From NCBI GenBank assembly GCA_963575745.1, contig CAUYUJ010022444.1, positions 1 through 64,000 on the forward strand: DNA of 64,000 bases. Reading direction: 5' to 3'. The notes below the pieces were generated by a model. It saw nothing but the letters and a program-made list of their open reading frames with translations. It ran no database searches and was not told the origin of the DNA. Source of the stretch: Prorocentrum cordatum. Taxonomy: Eukaryota; Sar; Dinophyceae; Prorocentrales; Prorocentraceae. A program made the translations under genes and the position numbers. This document shows, piece by piece, positions 22,392 through 34,444 of the stretch (position 1 is the stretch's first letter; each line of letters begins with the position of its first letter).

Positions 22392-22775
22392 GCCCCGCGA
22401 CAGGAGAAGGAGGGGGGGGGGAGGAGGAGCAGGAGGAGGAGAAGGAGGAGGAGGAGGAAGAGGACAAGGAGGGGGAGGAAGAGGAGGAGAAGGCCGGGAA
22501 GGGAAGGGGGATAAGGAGGAGGAGAAGGCGGGGGAGGAGGAGGAGGAGGAGGAGGAGGAGGAGGAGGAGGAGGAGGAGGAGGAGGAGAGGGACGAAGGGC
22601 GGGAGGAGGAACACCAGGAGAAGGACAAGAAGGAGGAGGAGAAGAAGGCGGGGAAGGGAAAGGAAGAAGGACGTGGACGAGGAGGAGGAGGAGGAAGGGC
22701 AGGAGAAGGAAGAGGAGGAGAGGCAGAAAGAGGAGCAGGAGGGAGGAGCAGGGGGAGGAGGAGAGGAGGAGAGGG
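22392..22775. repeat. GGA-rich polypurine block
   Basis: Degenerate GGA/GAA triplets, directly after the higher-order array. Confidence 0.9.
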
Positions 22776-23320
22776 AGCCGATCATCGTCATCAGTGTCGT
22801 GATCATCAACGACGTCAATGCCATCGACAAGGTCAGCCCAAACATCTCCGAACATTAACAATTAGCGGGACATCCCGCTTGGAAACCGCCGACAACCGTA
22901 AGATGTCTCCGGGGTGTAACATACTTCCCTGGCTCCGGCACCCGTGCAAGGCCCCAAACACAACCCAAAACACCTCCCTGTGCCGTCTTGGGGTTCGCTT
23001 GGGCCGTCTGGAAGCCCTCTGGGCCAGTTTGCGACCCATGTCGGCTCCCCTTCTCGCTGTGACGGGCCCTGAACAACCTCATTTTCCCACGGTTTGCAAG
23101 GAAGCTGTGGTGAACGATCCCGGGGAAAATCCAAGGGGTCGGCGGATGTGGCGGAAGCCTGAAGAATCTTTCTAGGCTGGAGCGACAGAACTCCAGACAC
23201 TCTGGCCAGGATCGTCCAGGAATGGCTCGCGCGGGCTGGGCAAAAAGAAAAGAAATAAAGGCTCCTCCGCCTGCTTTCCCGCTTCACCCCCCCCCCTCTT
23301 CCCCCCCGGGCGGGTTTACC
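22776..23320. other. No recognisable feature
   Basis: About 545 bp with no repeat shared elsewhere in the window and no protein similarity. Confidence 0.4.
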
Positions 23321-23324
23321 CGCC

Positions 23325-23627
23325 CCTCCCCTCCTCCTCCTTCCTCCTCCTCCTCCTCCCTCTCCTCCTCTCCTCCTCCTCCTCCCTGCCTCCTCTTCCC
23401 CTCCCTCCCTCTCCTCCTTCCTCCCTCCTCCTCCTCCTCCTCCTCCTTCTCCGTCCTCCTCCTCCTCCTCCTCCTCCTCCTCCCCTACTCATCCTCATCC
23501 TCATCCTCATCCTCATCTCATCCTCATCCTCATCCTCCTCCTCATCCTCACTCAATCCTCATCCTCATCCTCATCCTCATCCTCATCCTGATCCTGATCC
23601 TCATCCTACAGCCTCATCCTTCCATCC

Positions 23628-23661
<34 letters not shown>

Positions 23662-24085
23662 TCATCATCATCCTCATCATCATCATCATCATCATCCCCT
23701 CCTCCCTCCTCCTTGCCTCCTCCTCCTCCTCCTCCCCCCCCCCTTTCTTTTTTCTCCTCCTCCTCCTCCCCTCCTCCTCCTCACCTCCTCCTCCCCTCCA
23801 TCCTCCTCCTCTTCTCCTCCTCCTCCTCTTCCTCCTCCTCCTCCTTCTTCCTCCTACGCTCCTCCCGTCCTCCTCCTCCTCCTCCTCCTCCTCCTCCTCC
23901 TCCTCGCTTCTCCTCCTCCTCCTCCTCCTCCTCCTCCTTCCTCCGCCTTCCTCCTCCTCCTCCTCCCTAGCTTCTCCTACCTCCTCCTCCTCCCCTCCTC
24001 CCTCTTCCCCTCCCTCCTCCTCTTCTCCTCTTCCTTCCTTCCTCCTCTTCTTTCCTCCTGCTCCTTCCTCCTCCTCCTCCTTGAT
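23325..24085. repeat. CCT / CAT microsatellite block
   Basis: CCT-rich at both ends with a central TCATCC and CAT stretch (23490-23700). Confidence 0.95.
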
Positions 24086-24164
24086 CTGGAAAAAAAAAAA
24101 AAAAATAACAGGGGGGAGGGCTGCGACCGCAGCGTCCGAGACGGCCTCGGCAAGAAGGCACGCA

Positions 24165-24285
24165 TCACTGCTTTCATTAAGGTTTTGGGCCCATCTTGGC
24201 CTCCTATAGGGGGGGGGGAGGGCCTGACTGCTTTTTCTAAGGTTTTGGACCCATCTTGGCTTCCAATGGGGGGTGGGCCTGCTTT
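24165..24285. repeat. Two-copy tandem repeat, ~58 bp
   Basis: TAAGGTTTTGGGCCCATCTT at 24179 and TAAGGTTTTGGACCCATCTT at 24238, each followed by a G-rich run. Confidence 0.8.
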
Positions 24286-24309
24286 AGTATCCCCCCTTCT
24301 TTGATCGGT

Positions 24310-24570
24310 CTCGTCCGAGATCGCACCGAGATGGCCCCCAAGGCTCCCACGAGGACCCCAAGAGAGAGGGCCCCAAGAGGCACCCAAGAGGCGCACAGGA
24401 GGCCCCAAGAGGTCCTCAAGGGGCTCCCAAGAGACCCTGAAGAGGCCCCAACAAGCTCTCCCGAGGCACCCACGACGCTCCGTGAGGCCCCTGGGGCCGC
24501 CAGGAGGCCTCCAAGTCACCCAAAGAGGACCCCAAAAAACTCCGACAGGCATCCAAGAGGCCTCTGGTCT
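24310..24570. repeat. Degenerate ~10-12 bp repeat (CCAAGAGG type)
   Basis: Phrases such as CCCCAAGAGG and CACCCAAGAGG recur every 10-12 bp or multiples of it. Same style as the filler of the 20.4-22.3 kb array and of the last 100 bp of the window. Confidence 0.7.
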
Positions 24571-24587
24571 TTCTGCTCGCCCTCGTC

Positions 24588-24632
24588 CTCCTCCTCCTCC
24601 TCCTCCTCCTCCTCCTCCTCCTCCTCCTCCTC
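24588..24632. repeat. (TCC)n microsatellite
   Basis: About fifteen CCT triplets. Confidence 0.95.
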
Positions 24633-24734
24633 CGTTCCATTTCCTACTGGGTAACTCCTCCCTGCCGCACCCCGAGGCTGATCGAAAGGGCGGGCCGAGC
24701 GTTTCGCCTGAGACTTCTTGACCATTTATGACCC

Positions 24735-25110
24735 TGATGCTTAAACCTTGGCAACGGCTTCACGGACGGAGGGCGGGTGGTTTTCAAAGTGTGGCTCTCG
24801 CCTATCGCCGCGCGAATTCATGTACACAAATTGCATAACATTCACGGATTGAGGGCGGGCCGTTTTCAAACTGTGGCTCTCGCCTTAGCGCCGCACACAT
24901 TCGTTTTAAGCAGTTGCACGAGTTTTACGGATTCACGGGTTGAGGGCGGGTGATTTTCAAACTATAGCTTTCGCCTTCTCGCCGCGCGCATTCTTTCCAA
25001 CCGTGTTCAATAGTTTGGCGGATTGGCGTCGGGTGGTTGTCAAAATGCAGCTCTCGCCTCAGTGCCGCACACATTCGTTTTAAACATTGGCATAAGTTTC
25101 ACTGCTTCTC
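24735..25110. repeat. Tandem repeat, ~93 bp unit, 4 copies
   Basis: Each unit has CACGGATTGAGGGCGGG, then GTTTTCAAACTGTGGCTCTC, then GCCGCACACATTCGTTTTAA. Units begin at about 24750, 24840, 24935 and 25020. AT content is higher than in neighbouring DNA. Confidence 0.85.
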
Positions 25111-25424
25111 ATGGGCAACGTACCAGAATCGCTTTTGGAGTGTTTTAGGACTGTCCAGGCGCAACAGTTGCGTTGATTCGCTGTATGGAAGTCTCAAGAA
25201 CGGTGTTCTGGCACGGTTCCTGTTCGCCAAGACAAGCAATCAGGTTAACTCGTGGCGTTGAAGTCCAGAGAATGATGTTCTGGTGCACTGCAAGGCGTTC
25301 ACACAGTTGTCCCCCTACAGGTCAGTTCCATCTGTGGACATGACCCCTTGTAAGGGCCTATGCAGAGGGATCTTGGAGGGAGGGTGAATTTCAACATCGT
25401 TGAAGAGTCTTGGGTTTGCAATGG

Positions 25425-25615
25425 TTCTCCTCCTCCTCCTTGCACTCCTCCTCATCATCCGCCTATTCCTCCTCCTTCCTCCTCCTCCTTCCCCCCTCCT
25501 CCCCCTCCTCCTCCTCCTCCTCCTTCTCCTTCTCCTCCTCCTCCTCCTCCTCCTCCTCCTCCTCTCCCTCCTCCTCTCCCTCCTCCTCCTCCTCCTCCAC
25601 CTCCTCCTCCTCCAG
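25425..25615. repeat. (CCT)n polypyrimidine tract
   Basis: About 190 bp of CCT triplets with a few interruptions. Confidence 0.95.
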
Positions 25616-27880
25616 CCCTACGCGTGGGCACTGGGTACCGTATCCTGGTACTCAGTCTTCACGTACAGGGCATACTATCAGGGCTGCTCGCTGCAGCAGG
25701 CAAGGAGAGAAGCAACCGGGTCCAATTTTCGGAACCAGCGGCAAGCAGTTTGCTTGTCCGCATGTGGCGCCTTAGCGGCGCCCGTGGCCTGGAGGTGGGT
25801 ACCAGGCACGGGGATTGCGCACTTGGTCGGGAGGTGGGGTCGTGTGGCCCGTGAACCCCATGGGACCTTGTGTCCACCCGCCCTGGGCTTGTCGTATTCG
25901 TACAGTCCGGTTGCGCATGCCGCTCGATTCGGCAGGGTTGGTCGTGGTTTTCCTGGCCGAGGAACCTGAAATAACGGTGAAGGCTTCAGGGGACCATGCC
26001 ACCCTACGCACCGAGCCGTCTCGTGCGGGCAGCGAGTCACGGCCGACGTGGTCTTCTCACCGTTCCTTGGTCTGCTTGTTGGGAAGACATCGTCTTTTTA
26101 CAGTCTACAGTCAGTCAGTCCACCTCCTCCTCCTCCTCCTCCTCCTCCTGCGATTCCTCCTTCATCCTCCCCCTCTTGGGGTACGGCGGCTTCCCCAGCC
26201 CTTTATTCACTTCATGCTCCCTCATATCCCTCATCAAGGCAACTCGCCCTGGCATCGTTTCTGGATGGGCTGGTGGGTTACTGGAAGCGTCTAGAATTTG
26301 AGAGCGCTGCTATCGTCTTGCTTGCAAATCGGGGGACAACGATGTGCCGATGGCCATGCCTCTGTCTGAACGAGATCTCCAGCCGGACCTCTACCGGCTC
26401 GTCCTCCCATAGCTTGAGAAACTGTGCTCGGCATGGATGGCATCCTTTCGTCAGGGGGCACGAGATAACATTTAAACGAATCACGTCGTGCTTCGTGCGA
26501 CGACTCGGATCGCTAAGCAACGGGGCTGTTCTGGCCACGGCGAGCCTCGGCCACGAACAGGATCCCCGACCTGGCAAGACAGCCAAAGCCCCTCCTGAGC
26601 CCCACGTGTTCTGTATGTCAGGGTCTTGACGCTAAGGCATGGGCGATAAAACGAACAAAGCCGCAAGGGCGGCTTACGAAACAACTGCGGCGAACACTTG
26701 TGCTGCCATGGCGAACTCCAAGTGTGTTCGGTGCCCCAGGTCTTCGAACCGCCTTCGCTGGTAGTGTCTACATAGCGACCGCTGCGCTTCTGGCGGGTCG
26801 CGTCTGCCAGATTCCGAAAAGGCCCTCGCCCTTCCAGAAGCTGTCGCAAGGGATGCTCTCGCAGCTCGGCGCGGCAAGGGCTCACGCTGACGGCGCAGAT
26901 GCTGGAATCGGCTCGGGGTCCTCCACTCCCTGCTGTGCGGCTGCACATGTGTTTTTTTATTACTTCTGTTAGTGAGCTTTTTTGTGTTCGGCGTTTCGAC
27001 ATTGGGCGGAAGGGGGGGGAGGGGGAGGTGGGGGTCTGGCTCCGGACCTCTGCTTCGTGCGACTGTTTGCAGCAGTGCGTCCTGTGGGGAGACTCCGCCT
27101 GCTCGAAACAGGCGTCAAAAGCAGCCAAGATCTACTCCACGGGGGGGGGGAGGGGGAGGGTGAGGGGTGCGAAGGCCCGCGCCGATCGGCAAAACAATGA
27201 ATCAAAAAACGACGACTTCTTGTACCGGTGTTTGGCGCTTACGGGGTCCGAGAGACGGGCCTCCAGAGAACAAGGATCGTACAACAAGAAGCGGTCGTGT
27301 GGATTCCGTAGAAAGGCGCTGGACATCTCTGCGGGCCCAAGGGGGGGCCTCTGGAAGCCCCCCTGAGGAAGGCCGTCGGCCCAGGAAACATGGAGGCCTC
27401 GCGCGCTTCAGGGATGCTCCACCTCGACCACCTCGACCCCATGGATCCGATCCTCGATCCGCGACGTTGGGCCACCTCGACGCCGCTCGCTCCAAACAAA
27501 ACGCGACCTCCCTCGTCGATCCTTGACCCCCTCCTCCCGCCGATCGCTCTTCGATCCCTTTGGACGCCCGAAATGGGTACGGAAAGAATGGGCACAATGC
27601 CCAACAACAAATGTTGCCCCAAACCAACAGCGGCCGCTGTTGGGCAGGTGGCCTTCTGTCTTGAATGGACACAGGCCGCGGCGGCGCGGACAGCGGGTCC
27701 TGGTCAAAATGAACAGGAACTGCTGTTGAGCATTGTACCCATTCTTTCCGTGCCCATCTCGTTCGTGCAGCGTCCCCCTGGATCTCCGATTCTCCAAAGA
27801 CCTCCATCCAGACCCCCTTCGAAACTCGATCCTCCTCGACCCTCGGTCCTCCTGAGGCCTCGGCCGTCCTAAAGCTCTCG
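25616..27880. other. Longest non-repetitive stretch, no recognised gene
   Basis: About 2.25 kb of complex sequence. One 193-codon plus-strand frame (26048-26629) includes a ten-proline run from a CCT tract at 26125. Another frame covers 25616-25969. Neither resembles a family I know, and codon use gives no clear support. From 27380 there are repeated CGATCC/CGATCG motifs. If the window contains a divergent host exon it is most likely here. Confidence 0.35.
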
Positions 27881-27884
27881 ACGA

Positions 27885-28530
27885 CGACGAGCAGGAGGAG
27901 GAGGAGGAGGAGGAGGAGGAGGAGGAGGAGGAGGACGAGGAAGGAGGAGGGGGAAGGAGTAGGAGGAGTAGGAGGAGGAGGAGGAGGAGGAGGAGGAGGA
28001 GAGGAGGAGGATGAGGAGGAAGGAGAGGGGGAGGGACGGAGGAGGAGGAGGAAGGAGTCAGGGGAAGGAGGAGGAGAGAGGAGAGGAGGAGGGAGGAGGA
28101 GGAGGGAGGAGGAGAGAAGGAGGAGGAGAAGGAGGAGGAGGAGGAGGAGGGGGGGATGGGGAGTGGCGGAAGGGAGGAGGAGAGTAGGAGGAGGAGGGGA
28201 GGAGGAGAGGGGAGGAGAGAGAGGAGGAGGAGGAGGAGGAGGAGGAGGTAGGGAGGGGAGGGGAGTGCGGAGGAGGACGAGGAGGAGGAGGTGGAGGAGG
28301 AGGAAGATGAGGAGGAGGAGGAGGAGAAAAGAAGGAGGGAGAGAGGGAGGAAGGAGGAGGAGGAGGAGAGGGAGGAGGATGGAGGGGAGGAAGAGAGAAA
28401 GAAGGAGGGATAGGAGGGAGGAGGAGGAGGAGGGAGGAGGAGGAGGAGGAGGAGGAGGAGGAGGAGGAGGAGGAGGAGGAGGAGGAGGGGTAGGGCGGAG
28501 GAGGAGGAGGAGGAGGAGGAGGAGGACCAG
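27885..28530. repeat. GGA-rich polypurine block, 645 bp
   Basis: GGA triplets with occasional T and C. Preceded by GACGACGAGCAG. Confidence 0.95.
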
Positions 28531-29600
28531 CTTGCGCATGAGGAGACGCACCGACGTCAAGACAACAACGGTGGAAAAGAATCAAAGCAAACAATGAACC
28601 GCACATTCTCACACAGTCGGAAGTGGGGGAGGGCCCGCAGCACCAAGTGCTCACGGACGACCATCGCGGCACGTGCGACGAACCCTCCCGCCAGGAAGGC
28701 CCGCTGGGGCCGACCTGGCGGCAACGCGTATAAGACGCAAACGACTTAACCATGCATCGAGCGAGGAGCCCGAACCACTGGACCGCAGGGTCCGATACCA
28801 GCAAGCGTTTCGGTGCTGGGACAAGGTGTTTCTTGCAGTTCTTCGGGTGGCGGCCCGAAGCGAAGTTATCTCTGCGCCACTTCCTTTGAGGGTCACCTTT
28901 CAAAGCCTGCGGTCCGAGGCATGCGGCACCATATGCGCGCCATCTTTGCGTGTGGCTTCCTTACCCGACAGACTCACACCAGTAGGACAGCTCAGACCTC
29001 ATAGCGCTCGTTCGGAAACGTACCGGGGTTGTGTGCGCGCGAGAAACAAACGACGGCTCCTTCACCAGATCGGAACCTTGATCCTGTTAGACTAGTGCGT
29101 GCCAATTTGGCCACAAGACGATTGAAGTATTGATGCTTGAATTGCAACGGCTGCTTTAGGATGCGGCCACTCGTCGTCAATACCTTTTTTGTCAAAGCCG
29201 AGGAATAACGTACTGTGAATGTGCCCTCTTTCGAACGCTCAACGCAAGTACCCGCCCTGGTGCACACGGTGCACTCGTCTCCTCACTTAAGCATGTCTTG
29301 GCCGATCCATGAAGGTCCTTCCTCCGCGCAGGCGCGGCCTGTATTTGACAAGTTAGGTTTGATCGACGAGTAATCATCCAACCACTCCTTTGCAACATTG
29401 CGCTTGGCTGTCCACCACCTCCAAGCAAGGACATGGGCCGATGTCATTCACTTTGTCTCATGTGCATGTGAATGTGTCTCATGTTATCTCAAACCACCTT
29501 GAATTCATTTTGTCTCGTGTGCATGGGAAACGACTGAAACGCCGAACCCTGGTGTTGAAGGCAGTCTCCGACACGTTAGATTATCGATGCTCTTTGTGGG
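28531..29600. other. No recognisable feature
   Basis: About 1.07 kb of complex sequence with no shared repeat. CATTTTGTCTC-type and CACTTTGTCTC phrases near 29450-29520 form a weak short repeat. Confidence 0.4.
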
Positions 29601-29647
29601 TGTCAGGCATGCGTGCGTGTCCGAAGAGGAGGGGGGTTGGGAAGGGC

Positions 29648-29765
29648 GGGGGAGGAAAGAGGAGGAGGAGGAGGAAGAGGAGGAGGAGGAGGAGGAGGAG
29701 GAGGAGACGAGGAGGAGGAGGAGAAGGAGGAGGAGGAGGAGAAGGAAGAGGAGAATGAGGAGGAG
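29648..29765. repeat. (GGA)n polypurine block
   Basis: GGA/GAA triplets directly upstream of the 102 bp array. Confidence 0.9.
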
Positions 29766-29814
29766 ACGAACGATCGATCCCGCAAGAAAAATGGCGCAGA
29801 AAGATGGGGTCCAA

Positions 29815-30735
29815 GGTTTCCTGGGTTCCTGGGGGCACAGTGGAGTGACGTCTTACGCGGATCGGAATGAAACTTCGCCGTCCACTCGGGGCCTGCGAAC
29901 TGTGCAACTGGTGCCACCATTGTGGGCTCCTGGGGGCCCAGCAAGGTGATGAATTACGCGGATCTCAATGAATCCTCGCCGTCCACTTGAGGCCTGCGAG
30001 CTGTGAAACCATGCCAATTTTCCTGGACTCCTGCGGGCAAAGCGGACGGAGTGTTGCTTACGTGGATCAGAAAGAAGCCTCGCCGTACCCTCGGGGCCTG
30101 CGAATTGTGAAAATGTTGTTACTTTCGTGGGTTCCTGGGGGCACAGTGGAGTGACGTTTTGCGCGAATTAGAATGAAGCTTCTCCGTCCACTCGGGGCCT
30201 GCGAACTGTGCAACTGGTGCCACCCCTGCGGGTTTCAGGGGGTCTAGCGGAATGATGTCTTGCGCGGATCGGAGTGAGGCCTCGCCGTCCCCTTTGGGCC
30301 TGCGAGCTGTGAAACTGTCGCCCCATTCGTGGGCTCCTGGGGGCCCAGCGGAGTAATGAACTACGCGGATCAGAAGAGAAGGCTCGCCTTTCCCGTCAGG
30401 GCCTGCGAACTGTGAAGCTGTCGCCACCTTCGTGGGCTCCTGGGGGGCCCAGCGAAGCGACGTCTTACGAGGACCAAGATGAGGCATCGCCTTCCCTCGG
30501 GGCCTTGGAGCTGTGAAGCTGCCCCCATTTTCCTGGGCTCTTGGGGGCCCAGCGGAGAGACGCCTTACGCGGATCAAAATGAGCCTCGCCGTCCCCTCGG
30601 GGCCTACGAACTGTGAAACCGCCGCCATTTGCCGGGGCTCTTGGGGGCCCATCGGAGTGATGTCTTACGCCGGTCCGAGTGGGACCTCGCCGTCCCCTCG
30701 GGGCCTGTGAACTGTGAGAATCTAGCCGCTTTTTT
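29815..30735. repeat. Tandem array, ~102 bp unit, 9 copies (satellite S102, plus orientation)
   Basis: GGGCTCCTGGGGGCCCAG or a close variant recurs at about 29823, 29925, 30026, 30128, 30229, 30332, 30442, 30537 and 30638. Each is followed by TTACGCGGATC and CTGCGAACTGTGAAACTG. It is homologous, in reverse complement, to the array at 44368-46770. Frames are open on the minus strand but no known protein is encoded. Confidence 0.9.
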
Positions 30736-31554
30736 GGAGGCAAGGATGATGAAGAGCTGGTGGAGGAGGGGGAGGAGGAGTAGGAGGAGGAGGAGGAGGA
30801 TGAGGTGCAAGAGAACGATGCCACTTTGACTCGTCCTTTCCACATGTACCGATCCTCCGTATGTTTTGACCCCAATTGTTTTTGCCTGCTCGCGGTCGCC
30901 TTGCTGCCTATGATGTAGGTGGCAGAGGTGATGCTGTGACTGGGGGAGCATTTGTTTGTTGCCTGACGTTCTTTGGTGAAGCGCTCAAGGATACTCCGGG
31001 TTCCTCAACGTGCTCTTTTGCATGGAGCATTCCTGGGTGTAACCACCTCTCAAATGTACAAAGTCTTGGATACGTCCCCGGGTAATTCTTTTTGACCGCC
31101 GTGGGTGTACAGTCCACACTGCCAATGTAAGGATGCGCGATAAAGGTGCAAGCCCCTTGGGCGCCCATGTCGAGGCTCTTCGCGCGGGGCTGGCCAGCGA
31201 AAGCGGCTTAGCATGGGCCGCAGAGGCAAGGATGTGAGGGCACCTGTGGGAAGGTCACCCATCCTTATCATCGATGTGGACCGTGCTCAAGGCCCAGGGC
31301 TGCCGCAGGCAGGACCTCGGAGAGAGGGGGGCGGAGGCTTGTCTCTTTGAGCCGAGAGAGGCAGCGGCGCGGCGTGGTCGTTCTCGTCCTCGTCCTCGTC
31401 GCGCGCGCTCTCTCCTTCTCTCCTGCCTCCTCTCGTCACTCTTTGTTCTTGTACCCCCCTTTCAGAGGCCAGGACGAAGACACATTCGGACGAGGATGAA
31501 GCGAAAATCTCTGAGATCCGGCGGTGCTGGAGGATGTATCGGGCGCCGCGGCCT
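30736..31554. other. No recognisable feature
   Basis: About 820 bp without shared repeats or protein similarity. Confidence 0.4.
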
Positions 31555-31815
31555 TCCCAGAGCGTCCCGGCACTCTCTGAGAGCATTCTGGAACGCTCTG
31601 GAACGGATTTTCCCTCGTCCTAGCCCCGCCCGACAGACCTCCGACGTCGTGATTTTTGCAAAACGTCGACCCCCAAAGGTCCTGACCCATTCCCCAGGGC
31701 CGCCGTTTCATCCCGAGTCGTGCTCTGATGGTCCCGAAGCCTGGTGAGGGCTGCCCACAGGCTGAAGATAAAGAGAAACCGTCCGTCGTGCTTCTTTCGT
31801 GTGTCCGACCCTCTT
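31555..31815. repeat. Dispersed repeat R-E, copy 2
   Basis: The left part matches 19425-19535 (CTGGAACGCTCTGG, CCTAGCCCCGCCCGA). The right part (31643-31815) matches 10545-10715. This copy therefore shows that those two partial copies belong to one longer element of at least 260 bp. Confidence 0.75.
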
Positions 31816-31854
31816 CCCTCGGAAACGCACTGACCCGGGTCAATCCAACGGGCC

Positions 31855-31985
31855 AGTCAGGCCTTGCAGGATCCTGCAAAATCCTGCAGGTCCTGCACCC
31901 GAGCCTGGGTCAGTGCACCCCTGGCAGTGCAGGATCCTGCAAGAGCCAGCGCTCTGACTGACCCCTGTTTGCATTGACCCCTGCC
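31855..31985. repeat. Palindromic cluster with TTGCAGGATCCTGCAA
   Basis: A perfect 16 bp palindrome at ~31863 and a near copy at ~31938, each flanked by CAGTCA/TGACTG, so the segment as a whole is an imperfect inverted repeat. Possibly a small foldback element. Confidence 0.6.
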
Positions 31986-32146
31986 TCTTGAGCCCCCAGA
32001 ATGGAAAATAATTGACGATATCCAAACACACGATGAATGGTTTTTATGGCTCAGCCTGAACCGAACTGCGGCACAGCAGGCAAAGGCTGTACTCTGCCTG
32101 GGCCTTGGGCGCTGTGAACACCACTGAGCCAATGGCTGTGTACACT

Positions 32147-32330
32147 GAAGGGGCCCTGGGACATACGAGTAAATACGCACAAATAGCAGGATTCCCAACA
32201 TTTTCGCCGATCTTCTGGGTTTTTGTCTTCCCCCCCCACTTCCCATGTTTTCCCATTCCTTCCTGGGAGTCGACGATTCGTTGTGTCTGTGTGTGTGTGT
32301 GTGTGTGTTTTGCTCCCTCCTGGTACACCC
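32147..32330. repeat. Dispersed repeat R-D, copy 2
   Basis: Starts AAGGGGCCCTGGGACATACG, contains TTTTTGTCTTCCCC and GAGTCGACGATTCGTTGTGT, and ends in a (TG)n run. Confidence 0.85.
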
Positions 32331-32394
32331 CGATCCCCAACTCTGCTGGGCGGACAACCTGGTGAGCCTGCCCGGCTCCTCGCCCTGCCCCCCC

Positions 32395-32483
32395 GGCGTC
32401 CTCGGCGACCGCGGTGGCGACCACCGCCGCGGCCGCGGCAGCCACCACGGCCGCTTGCGCGCCCGCGCCCGCGCCCGCGGCCA

Positions 32484-32548
<65 letters not shown>

Positions 32549-32576
32549 ACGACGACGACGCTGACGACGACGACGA

Positions 32577-32609
<33 letters not shown>

Positions 32610-33155
32610 CGACGACGACGACGCCGACACTCTGCTCCTCCCGCCCGCCCCCGGGTCCGCTGCGGCGGGCATCGGCGCAGGGGCGGCGGCGGCAGCCTGC
32701 CCGGCGCCCCTCCCCGGCGCGCACGCCGCTCGCCGCCCGCCGCCCGCCGCCCGCCGCCCGCCGCCGCCGCTGCCGCCTCTGCCGACGACCACCACGACGA
32801 CGACGCCGCCGCCGCCGACGACGCCGACGCCGACGCCGACGATGACGCCGACGACGCCGACGACGCCGACGACCGCCGCCCGCAGCGCGCCGCGCGCCGC
32901 CCACCGCCGCCGCCGCCGACGACGAGGACGACGCCGACGACGGACTACGACGACGATGACGACGACGACGACGAAGATGACGATGACAACGAGGATGGGC
33001 ACGAGGACGACGACAACAACCACGACAACGACCACCACGACGACGACGACGCCGACGAGGACGACGGACGACGGACGACGACGCCACCGCCGACGTCGCC
33101 GACGTCGCCGACAACGCCGACGCCGACGACGCGGAGGACGACGCCGACGACCCTG
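32395..33155. repeat. GCCGAC/GACGAC low-complexity block
   Basis: About 760 bp of GAC/GCC triplets with a GC-rich core (32640-32780). Frames open on both strands reflect composition. Confidence 0.9.
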
Positions 33156-33478
33156 AGATCCGATATAGGAAGGAATGCAACACCGCGAACATCAAAATCA
33201 AACACCCTCCGCGCGTCGTGGCAAACCCGCCACGGGAGGTCTTGGGCACTGCTCCGGGCTTCGGGGGGCCCTCGCAGGGCCCCAGCGTCTTGAAAGCGCG
33301 ACCCAGCGAGGAACCCCGGCCCCCGGGAGGGGGTCCAGGCCACCCTGGGGCCCGCGTCATGAAGAACCCGCAACGTCGGGGGTCTGCTCTGAGATCCGAC
33401 GCTGCGAAACTCTGCAGCATCGTGAAACATCGCGACCAGAGGCTCCAGACCCAATCATCCTGCGCCATTTTTCTAGCC

Positions 33479-33639
33479 TTGGGTCGGGCATGTCCCCTTA
33501 CAGGCGGATTTTGGGCGACAAATGAAACATAACCAAACAATGCTCAAAAATAGTCGAACGAACAATCGAACAATCGTCCCCTACTACTTTTTGAACTATT
33601 TTGGGATATTCCTCCTGTAGAGGGACAGGCCCGACGTAA
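33479..33639. mobile_element. Foldback MITE M1, copy 2 (short class, 161 bp)
   Basis: Left end TTGGGTCGGGCATGTCCCC, right end CAGGCCCGACGTAA. Flanked by TTCTAGCC and CTCTAGCC, an 8 bp duplication with one mismatch. The right arm has CCTCCTGTAGAGGGAC and lacks the CGTCGAAAA block of the long class. Confidence 0.9.
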
Positions 33640-33667
33640 CTCTAGCCGGATCGATCTGTGAGGGTCC

Positions 33668-33913
33668 CGTTTCCTCCTCCTCCTCCTCCCCCTCCTCCTC
33701 CTCTCCTCCTCCTCCTCCTCCTCCTTCCTCCTCCTCCTACCTCCCCCGCCCCTCCTCCCCTCCTCCTCTCCTCCTCCTCCTCCTCCTCCTCCTCTCCTCC
33801 TCCTCCTCCTCCTCCTCCTCCTCCCCCTCCTCCTCCTCCTCCTCCTCCTCCTCCTCCTCCCCCTCCTCCTTCTCCTCCTCCTCTTCCTTCTCCTCCTCCT
33901 CCTCCTCCTCCGC
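33668..33913. repeat. (CCT)n polypyrimidine tract
   Basis: About 245 bp of CCT triplets with few interruptions, lying between the second M1 copy and a GC-rich R-A segment. Confidence 0.95.
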
Positions 33914-34015
33914 AGTGGCGGCTGCCGTCGAGGCTCCAACTTCGGTCTCGGCGGTCGCCGCGGCCATGCCGCGGCGGCCCCTGCTGCGCGGAAGGCTCGG
34001 CAAGTGGATATCGAG
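33914..34015. repeat. Dispersed GC-rich repeat R-A, copy 2 (right part)
   Basis: Shares TCTCGGCGGTCGCCGCGGCC and CTGCTGCGCGGAAGGCTCGG with copies 1 and 3. Its left part is replaced by the CCT tract. Confidence 0.8.
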
Positions 34016-34024
34016 GGTGCTGTA

Positions 34025-34200
34025 CAGTCGGACCTAGGCCAGAATAGCATCCGTCAACAACATGAGACTCTCCGTCGGCCAAAACAAACAGAACACCCAA
34101 GGGCACCATCCCCAGGATGCACAAGAACATCCGACAGGCACGAAGAACACGAGGGTGCCATCCACCAACCGACCTCGATCTCGTACCTCGGTCCGACTGC
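34025..34200. repeat. Dispersed repeat R-B, copy 2
   Basis: CAGTCGGACCTAGGCCAGAA to CCTCGGTCCGACTG, with CGTCGGCCAAAACAAACAG inside. Best-preserved uninterrupted copy and the empty-site reference for the M1 insertion at 34704. Confidence 0.85.
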
Positions 34201-34444
34201 ACTCGATTTCCTGCACGGGACGCCCAGATCCAAGATCTCACTACTAACGCCAGGCCACCCCAACCAACCCGAAGGAGCCGTTGTGCCTGCCAACCTCCAG
34301 GGGAGGGGGGAAGCATTCTGGAACATCGAGCAAACACAATGGAACCCGTACGCCCCCCAACCCGAAGTTTGGGGGTGTCTGGGACCCTCGGGTTGGGTTG
34401 GGGTGGCTCGGTGAATCGTGCTCTCAGTTGGCGGCGAGCGTGGG

